Positions 45,371 through 56,819 of a DNA stretch of 64,000 bases are shown here, in pieces; within the stretch, counting starts at the first letter, position 1, and the number at the start of each line of letters is the position of its first letter. The notes beneath the pieces are model-generated. The model was not told the origin of the DNA. It did no database searches and saw nothing but the letters and a program-made list of their open reading frames with translations. This DNA comes from Sternotherus odoratus (lineage: Eukaryota > Chordata > Testudines > Kinosternidae): assembly GCA_032164245.1 (NCBI GenBank), contig JAVMKO010000001.1:79915892-79979891 (forward strand), in the 5' to 3' direction. The translations under genes were made by a program, and so were the position numbers.

Positions 45371-46038
45371 TCTGGTCACCCTAGATATCGCAAAACAGGA
45401 CTGGATCTCGAAGAACGCTTCTGTGGGGCTGTTATAAGCCAGCTTTGTTTAAAATTAAAAGACTTTTATGAGTGAAATTTCTCTCAACAGCATTTCTCCC
45501 CAACCGGTTTGTGTTTCTAAACTGCTGTATATGAAGAACTCTGAGATGGATTGTGTGTGTCATGGGACCTGGGGTTGTGGGCAAGAGGTTTGGGAGATAA
45601 ACCTGAAACACTGCAACAACTCAAAGGAATTGCCTCATTCCAGCCGTCCAGTTTTGCTATCCTGTCTTTCACCATCTGTGATTACTGCTGACTGAGTACT
45701 TCAAAGGGACGTGTAAAACGCCCACAATCCCTCCCGGGAGAACCCAGAGCCCTAGTACTTGCTACTTTAGTTAGTGTGTCTGCAGAGACACACTCAAAGA
45801 GTCTCAAAGAGATGCTGGGTGCATCATTGCCCAGTGATGGATCATTAGCTTGTCAGGACCTCTTTTAAAAATACATTTATGATGCTCCTGCTTTCTCTGA
45901 GGGAGCAGGGAAGTGTCTTATGCCAGAGAAGAGACCAAGGTGAAATGTTCTGAATTTGCCCATCAGAGAGTGCTGTAGGACTTCATCACCTTCTGAGCAA
46001 CTGGCCAGGCATAGGCCCAGAGAAATGGTGCAGTAGAG

Positions 46039-46633
46039 CAGCAGTCGCCAACCGGTGGTCCGCGGACCACTGGTGGTCCGTGGGAAAATTCTGGTGGTCC
46101 GCGGCGCCGGTCTCCCTCATGGCCGCCCCTCTGGGCAGGCAAGAGGCTGCGGCGCCTGTCCCGCCCCGTCGGCCAGCAAGCGCTGGCTCGCTCCTGCCTC
46201 CCGGCTCACGCCGCGTGAGCCGGGGGGCCCGAGCCGCGCCGCTGGAGTCGGGGGTGCGGGGGCCGAGCTGCGCCATGCCGCTGAGGCGGCGGGGGGGCGA
46301 GCCGCGCTGCGCCGCTGGAGCCGGGGAGGGGGAGCCCTAGCTGCGCCACGCCGCTGGAGCCGGGGCGAGCCACGCCGCTGGAGCCGAGGGGGGGGGGGGA
46401 GCCGCGCTGCGCCGCTGAGGCCGGGGGGCCCGAGCCGCACCGCACCGCTGGAGCGGGGGGGGCGAGGCGAGCCGCGCCGCGCTGCGCTGCTGGAGCCGAG
46501 GGGCCCGAGCCACGCCGCTGGAGCGGGGGGCGAGCCACGCTGCTGAGGCCGGGGGGGGGGTGAGTCGAGCGGGGGGGGGGGGGTGCCACGCAACTTTAGT
46601 GGTCCGTGAGGACCAAAAGGTTGGCGACCACTG
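46039..46633. mobile_element. hAT-type non-autonomous element, GC-rich, copy 2 (inverted)
   Basis: Ends CAGCAGTCGCCAACC and GGTTGGCGACCACTG are flanked by the 8-bp duplication CAGTAGAG (46031-46038 and 46634-46641). It is the reverse complement of the element at 25732-26312, with small indels in the degenerate interior units. Confidence 0.92.
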
Positions 46634-47338
46634 CAGTAGAGTCTGATGTGGCACTCCCCTGATTGGCAAACCTCGGAATTGAAAAAAGTTGAAAAACAAA
46701 CCAAAACAGCCCATTAACTATTTCCATCCTGAAATTCACACAAAATCTGTTCCCGTCGCATGAATACTTTGGCCCCATTGCAAACAGTATTGTGTCCTAA
46801 AAAGAACAGGGCAACAGCCTAAGGCCTCTGGTGTCATGCTCTCTGCTTGACTATTGGAAAGCACTGTTGTAATTTCACTGTGTCCTGCCCCCTCACTAGC
46901 AACCAAGCTGCCATCAAGTCAGAGCCCTATGTCTCTTTATGGAGTTGTGCCCCTGAGAGGTGCAGCACATTTGAAGTCTTGACTATGGAAAGTGACAACT
47001 TTTTGTAAGCACTTTGTCTCTGTAATATCTTGTAACAGAGTTCTCCAGGTTAATTATAGACCGTGGGAAAGGTATTGAGAAGCAGTAAGCAATGGAAGAG
47101 ATGGCAGGATTCATATCTTGCTTCTCATAGTGATCAAACTGGACCTTTTTTAAATTAAACTTTCTCCCCCCCCCCCCTCTTTTAAGCAGTGTCCTTTGGG
47201 CAGAGAACCTCCTGCTTCTGCTGAAACTGTTCTGCCTGCTTCTCAAGCATTCCATCCTTCTCGCCCACCTGCACGGCATCAGCTGGCTGGTCCTAAGTAG
47301 GCACCTCTGCCCCCTCTCAGGGTCACAGTGGAAGGACT

Positions 47339-47410
47339 ATGGCAGACACCGGGGAGGGGAAAAAGGAGGAGGCAGATTATAAAAGACTTCACAGCTTCCC
47401 GCTGATCCGG
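47339..47410 (+). CDS. DNAL4: DNAL4 coding exon 1
   Basis: It encodes MADTGEGKKEEADYKRLHSF followed by PLIR (24 residues). The exon opens at 47321 with 18 noncoding bases after the acceptor CCCCTCTCAG. The donor is CGG|GTAAGA. The first ATG of the exon lies in the context GGACTATGG. Confidence 0.95.
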
Positions 47411-48955
47411 GTAAGAACAAGGGTGGGCATGTATGATCATGAGACTGTCAAGGTACGAGGATGGGAGATAAATGTATTTCATTCATACCTACCCTCCAAA
47501 CCAGTTTGTCCTCAAGAATATGATCATATCATACCAATTCTATGTGAGGACTGCATCCTCCTACCATTTCCCCATGTTCCGCTCTACTGTGAGGCAACTT
47601 AGAAGCAGCTTGCTCCAAAGGTTATTAATGTTACCACTCAGTCAGCCACAGCGAGCTAGAGCAATAGAAAGCAATCTCTTTCTGACCCCACTCCTTCAGC
47701 ACTGAGCATGCTGCCTTTCAGCACTCCCATCGCATTCAGGGTACTCTGTGCAGCTTGGGGTTTTCCAGAGTAGCTTGGATAAGAGACATCTCTAGTCAAT
47801 GAGAGAATAGAACAGGGGGGAACTGTGTGTAACTTAGATTTCCCTGTAGGGCTTATTGTAAGAATATCTAAGGGCTGCCTACTTGCTCTTACCACAATAT
47901 GAGCACAAAATATTATGATCTGTGAGGAAAAGGTTGAGATAAATAAATTTTAAAGTCAGCTTGGAATAAACAGGTGCAGTTCCATGGGAGTGTCAGGGCT
48001 ATAATCATCAGTATTGTAAATAGTGGTATAAATTGTTTAGAAACTAGTTATAAGTAGTAACAGAGCATAACTTTTACCTATTTGGCATTGAGTGGTTGTG
48101 CAGAAATGAGTGCAGCTGACATGTTGAGGCTGTCCAGGAGAGGGTGGGATGTATAGGAAAAAGAAATCCGAAGGAGAGCAACTAACACACCTTCCCTTTA
48201 TCTTGACTCCCCCGTTAGTTCTTTTCTTCTCTTCTACCTCCTCCTTCTCACCCCTTTATTCTGCCCTCACTTACTCTGGTCTCCCATTGACTACACAAGT
48301 GCAACTGAGAGCAGACCTTGACTCACTGTATCTTTCATGCTTGTCTTGGCAACACAAGGAATGCCAAATTGGTACCCATCTCGTTGCTTCGTCTCACACC
48401 CATTTTCTTCTCCCACTGCTCACAACACTCCTGAATTTGGCCCTAAATATGTCTAACTTGGCTATGTGGCAACGAAGAACACCACGAAGGGAAAGGAATG
48501 GTTTAGGAGGATCCCAGAGGTAGATCTAGGAGAGAAAGGATGGAACTGAGTGAAGGGAAAGCCTCAGATGGCTATCACTGCAAGGTATGTTAGGCAGTGG
48601 AATACTCTCCTAAAGGAAAAATTGGAAACTTCATCACTTGTAACTTAAATCACTGAATCGTTGGAATATAAGGGGAACAATTCAGCATTGTCTGGGAGGA
48701 GGAGATGAACAAGAGGTGACCTAATAAGCCTCTTCCATCTTGAACATTTGCATTTCTCCAAAGGCAGAGCTATTTCTGATCTCAAGCCATTTGAGCTCTC
48801 CTATGCGTGATACTCTTCAGATCAGAGGAGCTAGCAAGTGTGATTTTTCTGCTTGTATGATGGAGGGAGCAGGTGACACCAGCTTATCTGTTCTTCTGTC
48901 TTGTGTGCAGCTCTTTGGGTTGCTGAGCTCCCTCTTGTTTGCTTGTTTTTCCCAG
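47411..48955 (+). other. DNAL4: DNAL4 intron 2
   Basis: GT-AG intron of 1545 bp. A decayed CR1-like 3' segment lies at about 48480-48765 (GTGGAATACTCTCCTAAAGG ... CATTTGCATTTCTCC). Elsewhere nothing is recognised. Confidence 0.8.
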
Positions 48956-49039
48956 CACACAGACATGCCAGAGGAGATGCGAGTGGAGGCCATGGAGCTG
49001 TGTGTCACCGCCTGTGAGAAATACGCCACCAACAACGAG
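48956..49039 (+). CDS. DNAL4: DNAL4 coding exon 2
   Basis: Exactly 28 codons: HTDMPEEMRVEAMELCVTAC followed by EKYATNNE. MPEEMR and the amphipathic first helix are LC8-family features. The acceptor is TTTTTCCCAG|CAC and the donor GAG|GTAACA, both phase 0. Confidence 0.97.
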
Positions 49040-49628
49040 GTAACAGTCAGTGCTAAGAAGGTTATTTTGTCTGGACATGCTGGTTGCAGTCACACTGTCT
49101 CCATCCTTGGGGAATCTTCGGGAGCAAGAGTAAAGCGGGAGGCAGAAAGGAGGTCAGACCTCTGATTTTCTGTTGCTTTGTTCCTGCACTGAGCACAAGG
49201 AGAAAAGGGATGGGGAAGGAAAGGTGACTGGAGTCTCAGACGAGGCTCCCAGCATTGATCAGAGAAGCTTTAGGCTGGTTCTAACTTGGTCTGATTCACC
49301 TGGCCTCATGTAAGTCAGTTTTCTGTATTCTGAGGAAAGGTGGGGAGAGGTCTCTGATCCAAGTATCACTTGGGGGCACTGCCCAGGTAGAGGGTTATGC
49401 TCCCTCCTGAATTAACATACTTGGTGCAATGACAAAGAGTCCTGTGTCACCTTAAAAACTAACTAAAGTATTGAAGCATAAGCTTTCGTGGGCTAATACC
49501 CACTTCGTCGGATGCAAGCAGTGGAAGTGGCAACAGTGGGGAATTTGTATGCACAAACACACCCCTCCCAGCTCTCTGACCTGCTGCTCCCTCTGCTTAC
49601 TCCTGGACTCTTTCTCTTTATTCCCCAG
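49040..49628 (+). other. DNAL4: DNAL4 intron 3
   Basis: GT-AG intron of 589 bp. It carries a single-arm Penelope-like fragment (49431-49530) only about 100 bp from the acceptor. Confidence 0.85.
49431..49530 (-). mobile_element. Penelope-like single-arm fragment, DNAL4 intron 3
   Basis: It matches one arm of the 44.7 kb element, from AGTCCTGTGTCACCTTAAAA through TTTCGTGGGCTAATACCCAC to GATGCAAGCAGTGGAA. The second arm is missing and no target duplication is clear. The hammerhead-like motif is at 49476-49515 on the minus strand. Confidence 0.75.
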
Positions 49629-49793
49629 AGTGCCGCTAAGATGATCAAAGAGACAATGGACAAGAAGTTTGGCTCCTCATGGCATGTAGTGATTGGTGAG
49701 GGCTTTGGTTTTGAGATCACCCACGAGGTGAAGAACCTGCTGTACATGTTCTTTGGCGGCAGCCTGGCTGTTTGTGTCTGGAAGTGCTCCTGA
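49629..49793 (+). CDS. DNAL4: DNAL4 coding exon 3 and stop
   Basis: It encodes 54 residues and a TGA stop: SAAKMIKETMDKKFGSSWHV, then VIGEGFGFEITHEVKNLLYM, ending FFGGSLAVCVWKCS. The W-H-V-x-I-G-x-x-F-G core and the C-terminal beta strand are LC8-type. The C-terminus is nearly identical to mammalian DNAL4. The acceptor is TTCCCCAG|AGT. Confidence 0.98.
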   Translation, partial: SAAKMIKETMDKKFGSSWHVVIGEGFGFEITHEVKNLLYMFFGGSLAVCVWKCS

Positions 49794-50885
49794 CACATCT
49801 CCTCATGTCCAAGGCTCACCACATACAAGGGATTTCTTCATTCCTTTCACAGGTTTTTGTACAATCGTGAGGCAGGGCTTTATTTTTAATAGAGAAATTT
49901 GGGGATTTTTTTTCATACTTATGTACTAGTTCCCTGGGATGCACTGTGTGTGTGTGTGTAAGTGTGTAAATCTGCTGAGATATCTAATCCAAGTTCAAGG
50001 GGTATCTCACTTTGATCTTGTGTGTCTCTTTGCTTAAAAGATAAGATTAGGCAGGAAGGGATTTGGTGGGTAGGTAATTCCATGGGATGCTGTTTATGAA
50101 GCCATACATCAGAGCTAGGAGTGTGTATGGAAGGGGAAAGGGTGCTAATCCAGCCATGCCATCTTCTTCTCCTATCTTTCCACACTATTATGTTTCTTTT
50201 TGGAAGTCCCTCTTACAGCACAGAAAGGTTCTGGTGACCAATATCGGCCCTGCCCCGATGATCGATGTTGACCGTATGTCTCCCCTTTCGTTTTCTTTCT
50301 GTCCCCATCTAGGATGACCTTTTGGAACAGGTCCCACTGTCCCAAACAGTGCTGGGGGCTAAGTCTGCTTTCCTGCACCTCTCTCCCACTCTCTGGGACA
50401 AGAACATGACAGCTGAGCTGCCTGGGTGGTGAGAAGAAAGTGACAATTTAGAAATCCAAACCCAGTGGGTGGTTGCTATGCAAACTGACCCCTCCTTTTC
50501 ACACCCACTGAGTAGTGGCAGAGCTCTGAAATGTTTGCAGTTTCTGGCACCTGGGGGTGTGGGTGAAAACTCAGTACAGCATTTGAATGCAACCTTAAGG
50601 GAGGCAAAAGCTCTCTGCACGCCACGGGTGCCAGTATTGTGCACGCTCCATATCTTGTTTAGAGGCTGGTAGTAGCGTCGGGGGTGGGTGGGGATGCTCT
50701 GTGTGAGCTGCCAGTTGTTAGTCATCAGAGATTTAATACACATTTGTTCTTTAGTCTGTTTTATCTTTTTTAAGCGGTGGGGAGGGTGTTAAGAGAGAAT
50801 GAACCTACTTGTATTTTACAAATATGGCTTATTTATATGAATATGGGGATTTTTTAACAATAAAAAGTTGATTACAATGGTGGCT
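49794..50885 (+). other. DNAL4: DNAL4 3'UTR
   Basis: No coding potential. It contains a TG run near 49945-49960 and ends in AATAAA (50859-50864) within AACAATAAAAAGTTGATTAC, followed by a G/T-rich stretch. That gives a 3'UTR of about 1.1 kb. Confidence 0.7.
50859..50864 (+). terminator. DNAL4: DNAL4 poly(A) signal
   Basis: Canonical AATAAA about 1.07 kb after the stop, followed within about 30 bases by a GT-rich element (GGTGGCTTTTGTGTTTGAGG). Confidence 0.75.
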
Positions 50886-52671
50886 TTTGTGTTTGAGGTT
50901 TTCTCTTTAGAACCCATCGAGGTGGGGGCACAAAGGGAAGGCAGCCAACCGTGACTTGTTTCAGTCATCATGCTTGAGGCATGTCTTTACTCACTCTGCC
51001 TGTTGGCTGGGTGACTTGTGGGAGGATGGAGTTCTGTCCTCCTGAATGTTGGTTTTGTGCTGGTGGAAGGATTCAGTGCTGCGGAAAGGTTGCCAGATCA
51101 ACAGTGCTGGAGAGCAAAGTCTTCTGTTTATCTCTAGAGCGGGTTCAGTATGAGCAGCAGCAGGGCAAGCGACTCACCCTCCCCACCTTCTGCCAATCTG
51201 CCTCACTCCTGATCTAAAGGGGCAACAACCTCTACAGAGGATTTGAGTCTCTGTGGTTCATTGAGTTGTTGGCATTCTCAGAAGAGAGCCCAAGAAGTGC
51301 TACTGTCCATGCCAGTTCTTGTCTAGCCACAAGGTCTTCGGAAAGAGAAGGTGAAAGGCTCTGTAGCCCTTTCCCAGCCTACAGTGGAACTAATTGACTT
51401 ACAATAAAAAAAATCCCCATTTGTCCCCTAATCTCTGTTTGGTTTTAGACTGTGAGCTCTAAGGACAGGGACCATCCTTTCTTGAACAGCTGAAAAATGC
51501 TTGGCATCCCACTAATGAGCCAGCTCCCCCTTTTTTAAAGCCAATGTAGCACTACTGGAAAGGGCTCCAGGGTGATCCAGACACTTAGCCAATGGTGATC
51601 ATGGTCCTTTTGTTCCAAGTCTTCTATCCTCTTCAGTGCTGTGTTTACGTTCCTTAGGGCTGGGAGGATAAGGCAGGTGACTCTGGAAGGCCTTGCCTCT
51701 TGTGCGTTTGCAAGCTGGTATGGTGTTTGTGAAGCACGCTTTTGTTTCTTTAATTTGATTTCTTTCATGCTAATGAATAGTTAATAGCTGTGCACGTGTG
51801 CACACACACACACACATCCTGGTCATAGGTGCCCATGCTAGGGTCAGGCTGACCTGCAGAGATCAGACAGAGAGGGGGGGGGTGACCTCAGCAAACAATC
51901 TCTTGGCCCCATCAGCCTTCTGTTATCTGGCCAGTGGTCATGTGGCTGCGGACATGTCTCTGTGACCTGCACAAAACAAGCACAATCTGCTGAAGTTGGC
52001 TGGTCCCCAGCAATTAGACCCCACGACTGGAAGATAAAACTCCTCGGTTTCCTAAAGCAAGTGCAACTGGGGCATCTGGGAGGTTCCCATGCTCTCCTAT
52101 GCCTTTCCCAACAAGCACTTCCCTCTGCAGCCAGCAATCTTGGGCCTTTCTGGGGCCTACCCCGTTCAGGAATGGGAGTAGCTGCAGTCATTTTCACTAT
52201 TGGCTGGAACACAGTGAAACATACAAACTTATTCCAGGAGTGTGTCAGCAATGGAGTTTCAAGGAGAAGCCTATTGGGCTGGCAGCCAGTGTATTTCTCC
52301 TGTGCTCAGGGGGGGGAGAGAGTAAAGGTTTGTCCTAGTGTGACATTTCTTGCACCCAGTCCATGTGCTGTTACCATCATCCTACCATTGAACAGTGCTT
52401 GAGTCACAGGTGAGGAGGGAGGTGGAAAACTGCAGGGTGGCACCAATCAGCATGACCCTTCCTATCTGCCACTTGGGAAAGGCCACGATGCTCCAAAATC
52501 CAATTCTAAGCGGTGCATCATTTGTGACTAACTTTATTGCAGAGCAGGGGTCCATACCGTTCTACTATTGGACTGCAGGGTGGGGAGTCCCGGGTCCATG
52601 GAAACACTGGAAAGGTCACAGAAGAAGTGACCATCATGGACTCCCTGCCCCAAGGGTGACTCAATCCTAGG

Positions 52672-52797
52672 TGAGCAGATGTCCTGATTTTGTAGCAACA
52701 GTCTCAATTTTTGGAGCTTTTTCTTACGTAAGCACCTATTCCCCCCCCCCCCCATCCCTTGTCCCGATTTTTCACACTTGCTATCTGGTCACCGTAC
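52672..52797. mobile_element. GGTGACCAG MITE, copy 2
   Basis: Ends AGGTGAGCAGATGTCCTGAT and TCACACTTGCTATCTGGTCACC, with a C run (52740-52753) expanded inside. It resembles 44591-44708 and 59074-59192. Confidence 0.7.
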
Positions 52798-55029
52798 GTC
52801 AACTCCAGGCAGGAGATGGGAGGCAGGAAACAGATTGCTTCCCCGCAATGATGTCATGGCAACAAGGTGCACTGCTACAGCCAGATGAGAAGTGTTGGCT
52901 TTGAAGCCTCCAGCTCTTGTTTTGCTGCAGACTCAGACCTGACTCCATGAAAAATCTTCCAGTTAATATTTAATGCGGGCATTGAAGTGATGCAGAGCCC
53001 GAGGGTTGCAAGCGCTGCGCCCAGCCTACTTTCTGCTACCCAGTGTGACACTCACTCACTGCTGCCACAGGGGATGAGGATTTTGAACACTTCTAACGGA
53101 AGGCTGGGATCCGTTAACGGTCAGGCTCCCACACATACAACGATGATGATGAGCCCACAAGCTGGGGATGGGATCCCCGCACACAGACTGACCTCAAATC
53201 CAGCTCGGTGACCTGGGGAAGTGTGGGATCCCCACACACATACCCAGCTCAGCCCTGGGACATAGGAGATAACACACACACACCCTGCTCAATTGTGGGG
53301 GTCCCCACTCACAGAGCAGGAACTGACTCATTTGACATAAGCCACTGAATAGCTACCAGGTGGTAAAAACCTTTGGTAAGCAGGAATCGAATGGATCTGT
53401 ATTCCATCCACAATCCCTTCGAGCGACTTTGTTCCCCCAGGCCAAGGCCAGCTTGGAACCAGTGACCACCCTGTGAAAGGCTCTGTAGCCCTTCCCCAGG
53501 CCCTCAGCATTATCCACTCCCGGCTGCCTGGCTAGGTCAGGAGGACTTTGAAGTCCGTCATTTTGCTGGAAAGCTCTGCTCATGTGAGCCCAGAACACGG
53601 AGGCACTTAAGAGTTAATGTCTTTAGCACAGACTGAAGGCAGAAATAAGACCTGTGCATTTACTATCGCCATGTTATTACTGCAGCGCAAAGGAATGAAA
53701 TATAGCATTGTCAGAATCTGGGGCGGCCGAAAGTGTCAGCTGGAGACAGTTACTAGGCAACCGTTGCACCATGGGACATGAGCAAGCAGAGAACTCATCA
53801 TTCTCTCCACGGCAGCTCTGTGTGGATGTGTTCAAGAGAGTGTGCGTGTGTCCTAGAGAACATATGACTGTGTGTCAGAAAGAAAAGTGTGAAAGGGAGG
53901 GAAGTGATACTGAGTCAGAGGAATGTGTGTAAAGAATGGGGGGGGGGCTCTGTGTGCGCCCACAGGTGCCATCCAGCCCCCTGGACCTGGGTCCAGGTTG
54001 GATCTTCATGTCTATGAAGGGCATCACATCTTAGCCCCAGCCCCCTGAGTGATCCCACTTCCCCAGATCTCTTAGGTGAAAGGAAAAATGTAAAAAGGGA
54101 AAACTGGCATCTCTTTGACTCCTGTACCCCAGTCCTGGCCTCTCACCCCCCAAGATGGTCTGGGTCCCACTGCCTGTTGCATTAAGTTTGTGATTGCCAG
54201 TTTTGCAGGGTTGGATAAATCCGGAAGCTTCTATTTACCTCCTTGGCCTTCCTGATGGACCCAGCTTTGTGTGACTATATGTCACTGGAAAGGTGAATTT
54301 TCTGCAGGAAGGTTTTCCGGGGTTAAGGAACTCTTCAAAAAGACTGAAATCCTCCAAACCCATTTGGCTTAGAACGTCACTAGGAAGCTCATTGGGAACC
54401 AATTGAAGATGCAGCTTTCTCTCTCACACTTCTGATTCCTGCTTGTGCCATTCTGTAAAGGGCAGTATCAGCAGAAACAATGTTGTGTAAGGGGCAGGTA
54501 TCATTCAGTGCAGGTACTTGAATAACTCTTCCATGGCACCTTGAGCAAAACCATTAGCACCCCTTGCTATTCCAGGGCTGGAACCCCATCCCAGATTTGA
54601 TGATGCACCTAAATTCTGACCGAAGACATCCTCTATTATTCCAGTTCTAGGATCCCCAAAGCAGTTGTACCATCCACCTTTCTCCTGACCTGACTTACAG
54701 CATCAAGCCTGGGACCCCTAAAGCAGCTTTGCCAGCACACCTCATTCCTGATCTGCAGCCACCCTTGATGTGCCAGTCCTGTGTCAGTCCTGTCCCTCTC
54801 CCCTAGCTCTGCTAATACTTAAATTGTTGAGATATTCAGTGTGAGTGTCTCTGTATGTATGTGTCGGTGGAGAGGTTGGTATGTTCGAGGGGCCTTGTAG
54901 GTATGAGGGGGATGTTAGTGTATATGTGGTTGAGTGAGTATATTTACACATGAGCGTGGATATCTGTGAGTGTCCCATTGTGAGCAGGAGGTGGGAGCAA
55001 ATTCTTTATAGGTGGATGAACATATAGAT

Positions 55030-55545
55030 CAGGGGTCTCAAACATGCAGCCCGGGGGCCACATGCGGCCCGACAAGCCCTTCCCTGCGGCCCGCCAAGCT
55101 TCCTGGCGCCCCCCTCTCCCCCGGTCCCCACATAGCAGTTTGCAGGACGGAGGGGCCAGAAGTGGAGGCTTCTCTGCTGCCTGGCTGGGCCGTGCGTGTT
55201 TCTAGCTCTGGACTTCCTAGATTGCTCTTGCTTTGTTTGCCAAACAGCTGTTGGTGGTGCCTAGCGCTTTCCAGGAGGGAATGGGGAGCTGCGTGCTCAG
55301 AGGAGGAGGTGGGGCAGGGGTGGGACCTCTTGGAAGGGGTGGAGTGGGGGCAGAGCCGGTGCAGCGAGGGCAGGGTGTGTGTCAGTGGTGCGGCCCTCGG
55401 GCCAGTGCACTAGTCCTCATGGAAGGGGTGGAGTGGGGGCAGAGCCGGGACAGCGAGGGTATGTATGTGTGTCAGTGGTGCGGCCCTCGGGCCAGTGCAC
55501 TAGTCCTCATGCGGCCCTCATGGTCATTTGAGTTTGAGACCCCTG
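55030..55545. mobile_element. hAT-type element with internal 89-bp tandem duplication
   Basis: Inverted ends CAGGGGTCTCAAACATGCAG and GAGTTTGAGACCCCTG are flanked by the 8-bp duplication ATATAGAT (55022-55029 and 55546-55553). Inside, a unit starting GGAAGGGGTGGAGTGGGGGC at 55332 is repeated from 55421 at 89-bp spacing. No transposase is visible. Confidence 0.9.
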
Positions 55546-55557
55546 ATATAGATGCAG

Positions 55558-55779
55558 AGAAAGCGAGGAATACTTGTAGCACCTTAGAGACTAACTGGTT
55601 TATTTCAGCATAAGCTTTTGTGTGCTATAGCTCACTTCATCGGATGCATCCAATGAGGTGAGCTATAGCCCATGAAAGCTTATGCTGAAATAAACCAGTT
55701 AGTCTCTAAGGTGCTACAAGTATTCCTGGCTTTCTTTACAGATACAGACTAACTAACTATTCTTGCTATTCTTGAACCT
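55558..55779 (-). mobile_element. Penelope-like hairpin element, 55.6 kb copy
   Basis: Near-perfect inverted repeat: the left arm begins AGGAATACTTGTAGCACCTT (55566) and the right arm ends AGGTGCTACAAGTATTCCT (55727). The centre is at CGGATGCATCC. The one-sided tail CAGATACAGACTAAC follows. A possible 12-bp target duplication ATATAGATGCAG / ATATAGATGTAG (55546-55557 and 55780-55791) overlaps the hAT duplication, so it is less certain. Hammerhead-like motifs lie on both arms. This subfamily differs from the 12 and 44.7 kb copies (TGGTTTATTTCAGCATAAGC). Confidence 0.75.
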
Positions 55780-56819
55780 ATATAGATGTAGGTGCCTGCA
55801 CCTAGATATAAATGCAGATGTAGATGGGGACATATTAGTGCAAATGTCAAGGTGACTGGGGGGTGTCATGTTACTGGAATAATTTGGTACCATATAGATC
55901 ATTGGGGTACCAAATCTTATGTGAAGGGAGTCAGAACAGGTATCTATGACCATATGTGTATATCTATTTTGGAACTGAAGTTATGGATATTGGATAAAAG
56001 GTACCTGTACTTCAAACTTAAGCTTGGCTCCTGGGTGAAATCTCAGACAGGCTGGTGCTAACTCGAGCCCATTAAAGGGCCATCAACTGCACAATGAACT
56101 TTGTCCACACCCAGGGAGAGGAACCTCCCCGGGAATGGGACATGCCTGGGCAAAAACTGAATCATTGAGAGTCTGGTAATTGAACCATGTGGCTGTGAAC
56201 CTTCAGTGGTGTGGGTGTGTCAGGGTGTGGGGGGGGGCTATGTACGATGGTATGTCAGTGTGAGCGGATGAGGGTGCTTGGGAGAGTATGTGGGGAGCAG
56301 ACTGGGAGAGAGGCTGCAGGGCGGATTAAGCGAGGGGATTGTCTGCAGTCACTTCTGTCATTGAACAATCTGCTGCGACTGATCTGGAACTTGCCCCGTT
56401 CACTCTAACCTTGGCACTGCCCGCTCTTCCCTTATCAACACTGATAAACAAAGCTACAACCTCCCTTCCTCCCTCTGTCCTGCCCACGACTGCCACATCC
56501 AGGGGGTCCTCTCCACAAGGGACCTGGGAGCTGCTCCGGACTCGCTGCCGTGGACAGACACAATCACCATTTGTCCTGAAACGGCAACAACAGCAGAAGA
56601 AAAGGTGACAGGGGTTGCTAGCTTAGTTTTCGCCTGGAAACCCCAACTTCTGCATTGCCCTTGTTTTTTAACGCTGAAACTCAAAAGCGGAGTGCTGCAC
56701 TGCTTGGGACGTCTCCATCCTTCTTGTCTTTGGGAAGGGGATCACACTGCATAAGTATTAACTCTTTCCTACCCACACGTGGACATTTGCACCTTGCCAC
56801 CTGTATCAGCCTGGAGAGG

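Larger units (their letters stand above)
44088..47320 (+). other. DNAL4: DNAL4 intron 1 (inferred)
   Basis: It runs from the GTGAGACC donor after noncoding exon 1 to CCCCTCTCAG at 47311-47320. It hosts a GGTGACCAG-type MITE, the 662-bp Penelope-like foldback and a hAT element. The first 0.35 kb is GC-rich. The rest shows no recognised feature. Confidence 0.6.
47321..49793 (+). other. DNAL4: DNAL4 coding gene region (dynein axonemal light chain 4)
   Basis: Three coding exons (72+84+165 nt) give a 106-residue protein, one longer than human DNAL4 as I recall it. DNAL4 belongs to the LC8/DYNLL-type dynein light chains, small proteins that bind dynein intermediate chains as dimers in outer-arm axonemal dynein (family knowledge). 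Splice sites are canonical and the exon limits fall where the human protein is split: after FPLIR and after NNE. The gene lies downstream of NPTXR on the same strand. Confidence 0.97.
50890..56600. other. Intergenic region between DNAL4 and the FAM20C-like gene
   Basis: It holds a GGTGACCAG MITE, a hAT element with an internal tandem duplication, a Penelope-like hairpin and CA runs (51802-51818, 53272-53283). Stretches at 50.9-52.6, 52.9-55.0 and 55.8-56.5 kb show no recognised gene. Part of the promoter or 5'UTR of the downstream gene may lie at 56.4-56.8 kb. Confidence 0.55.

Noticed and set aside
53708..53932. Small ORF with Cys-rich end near 53.8 kb
   Set aside because: No family similarity, no splice or promoter context; chance ORF.
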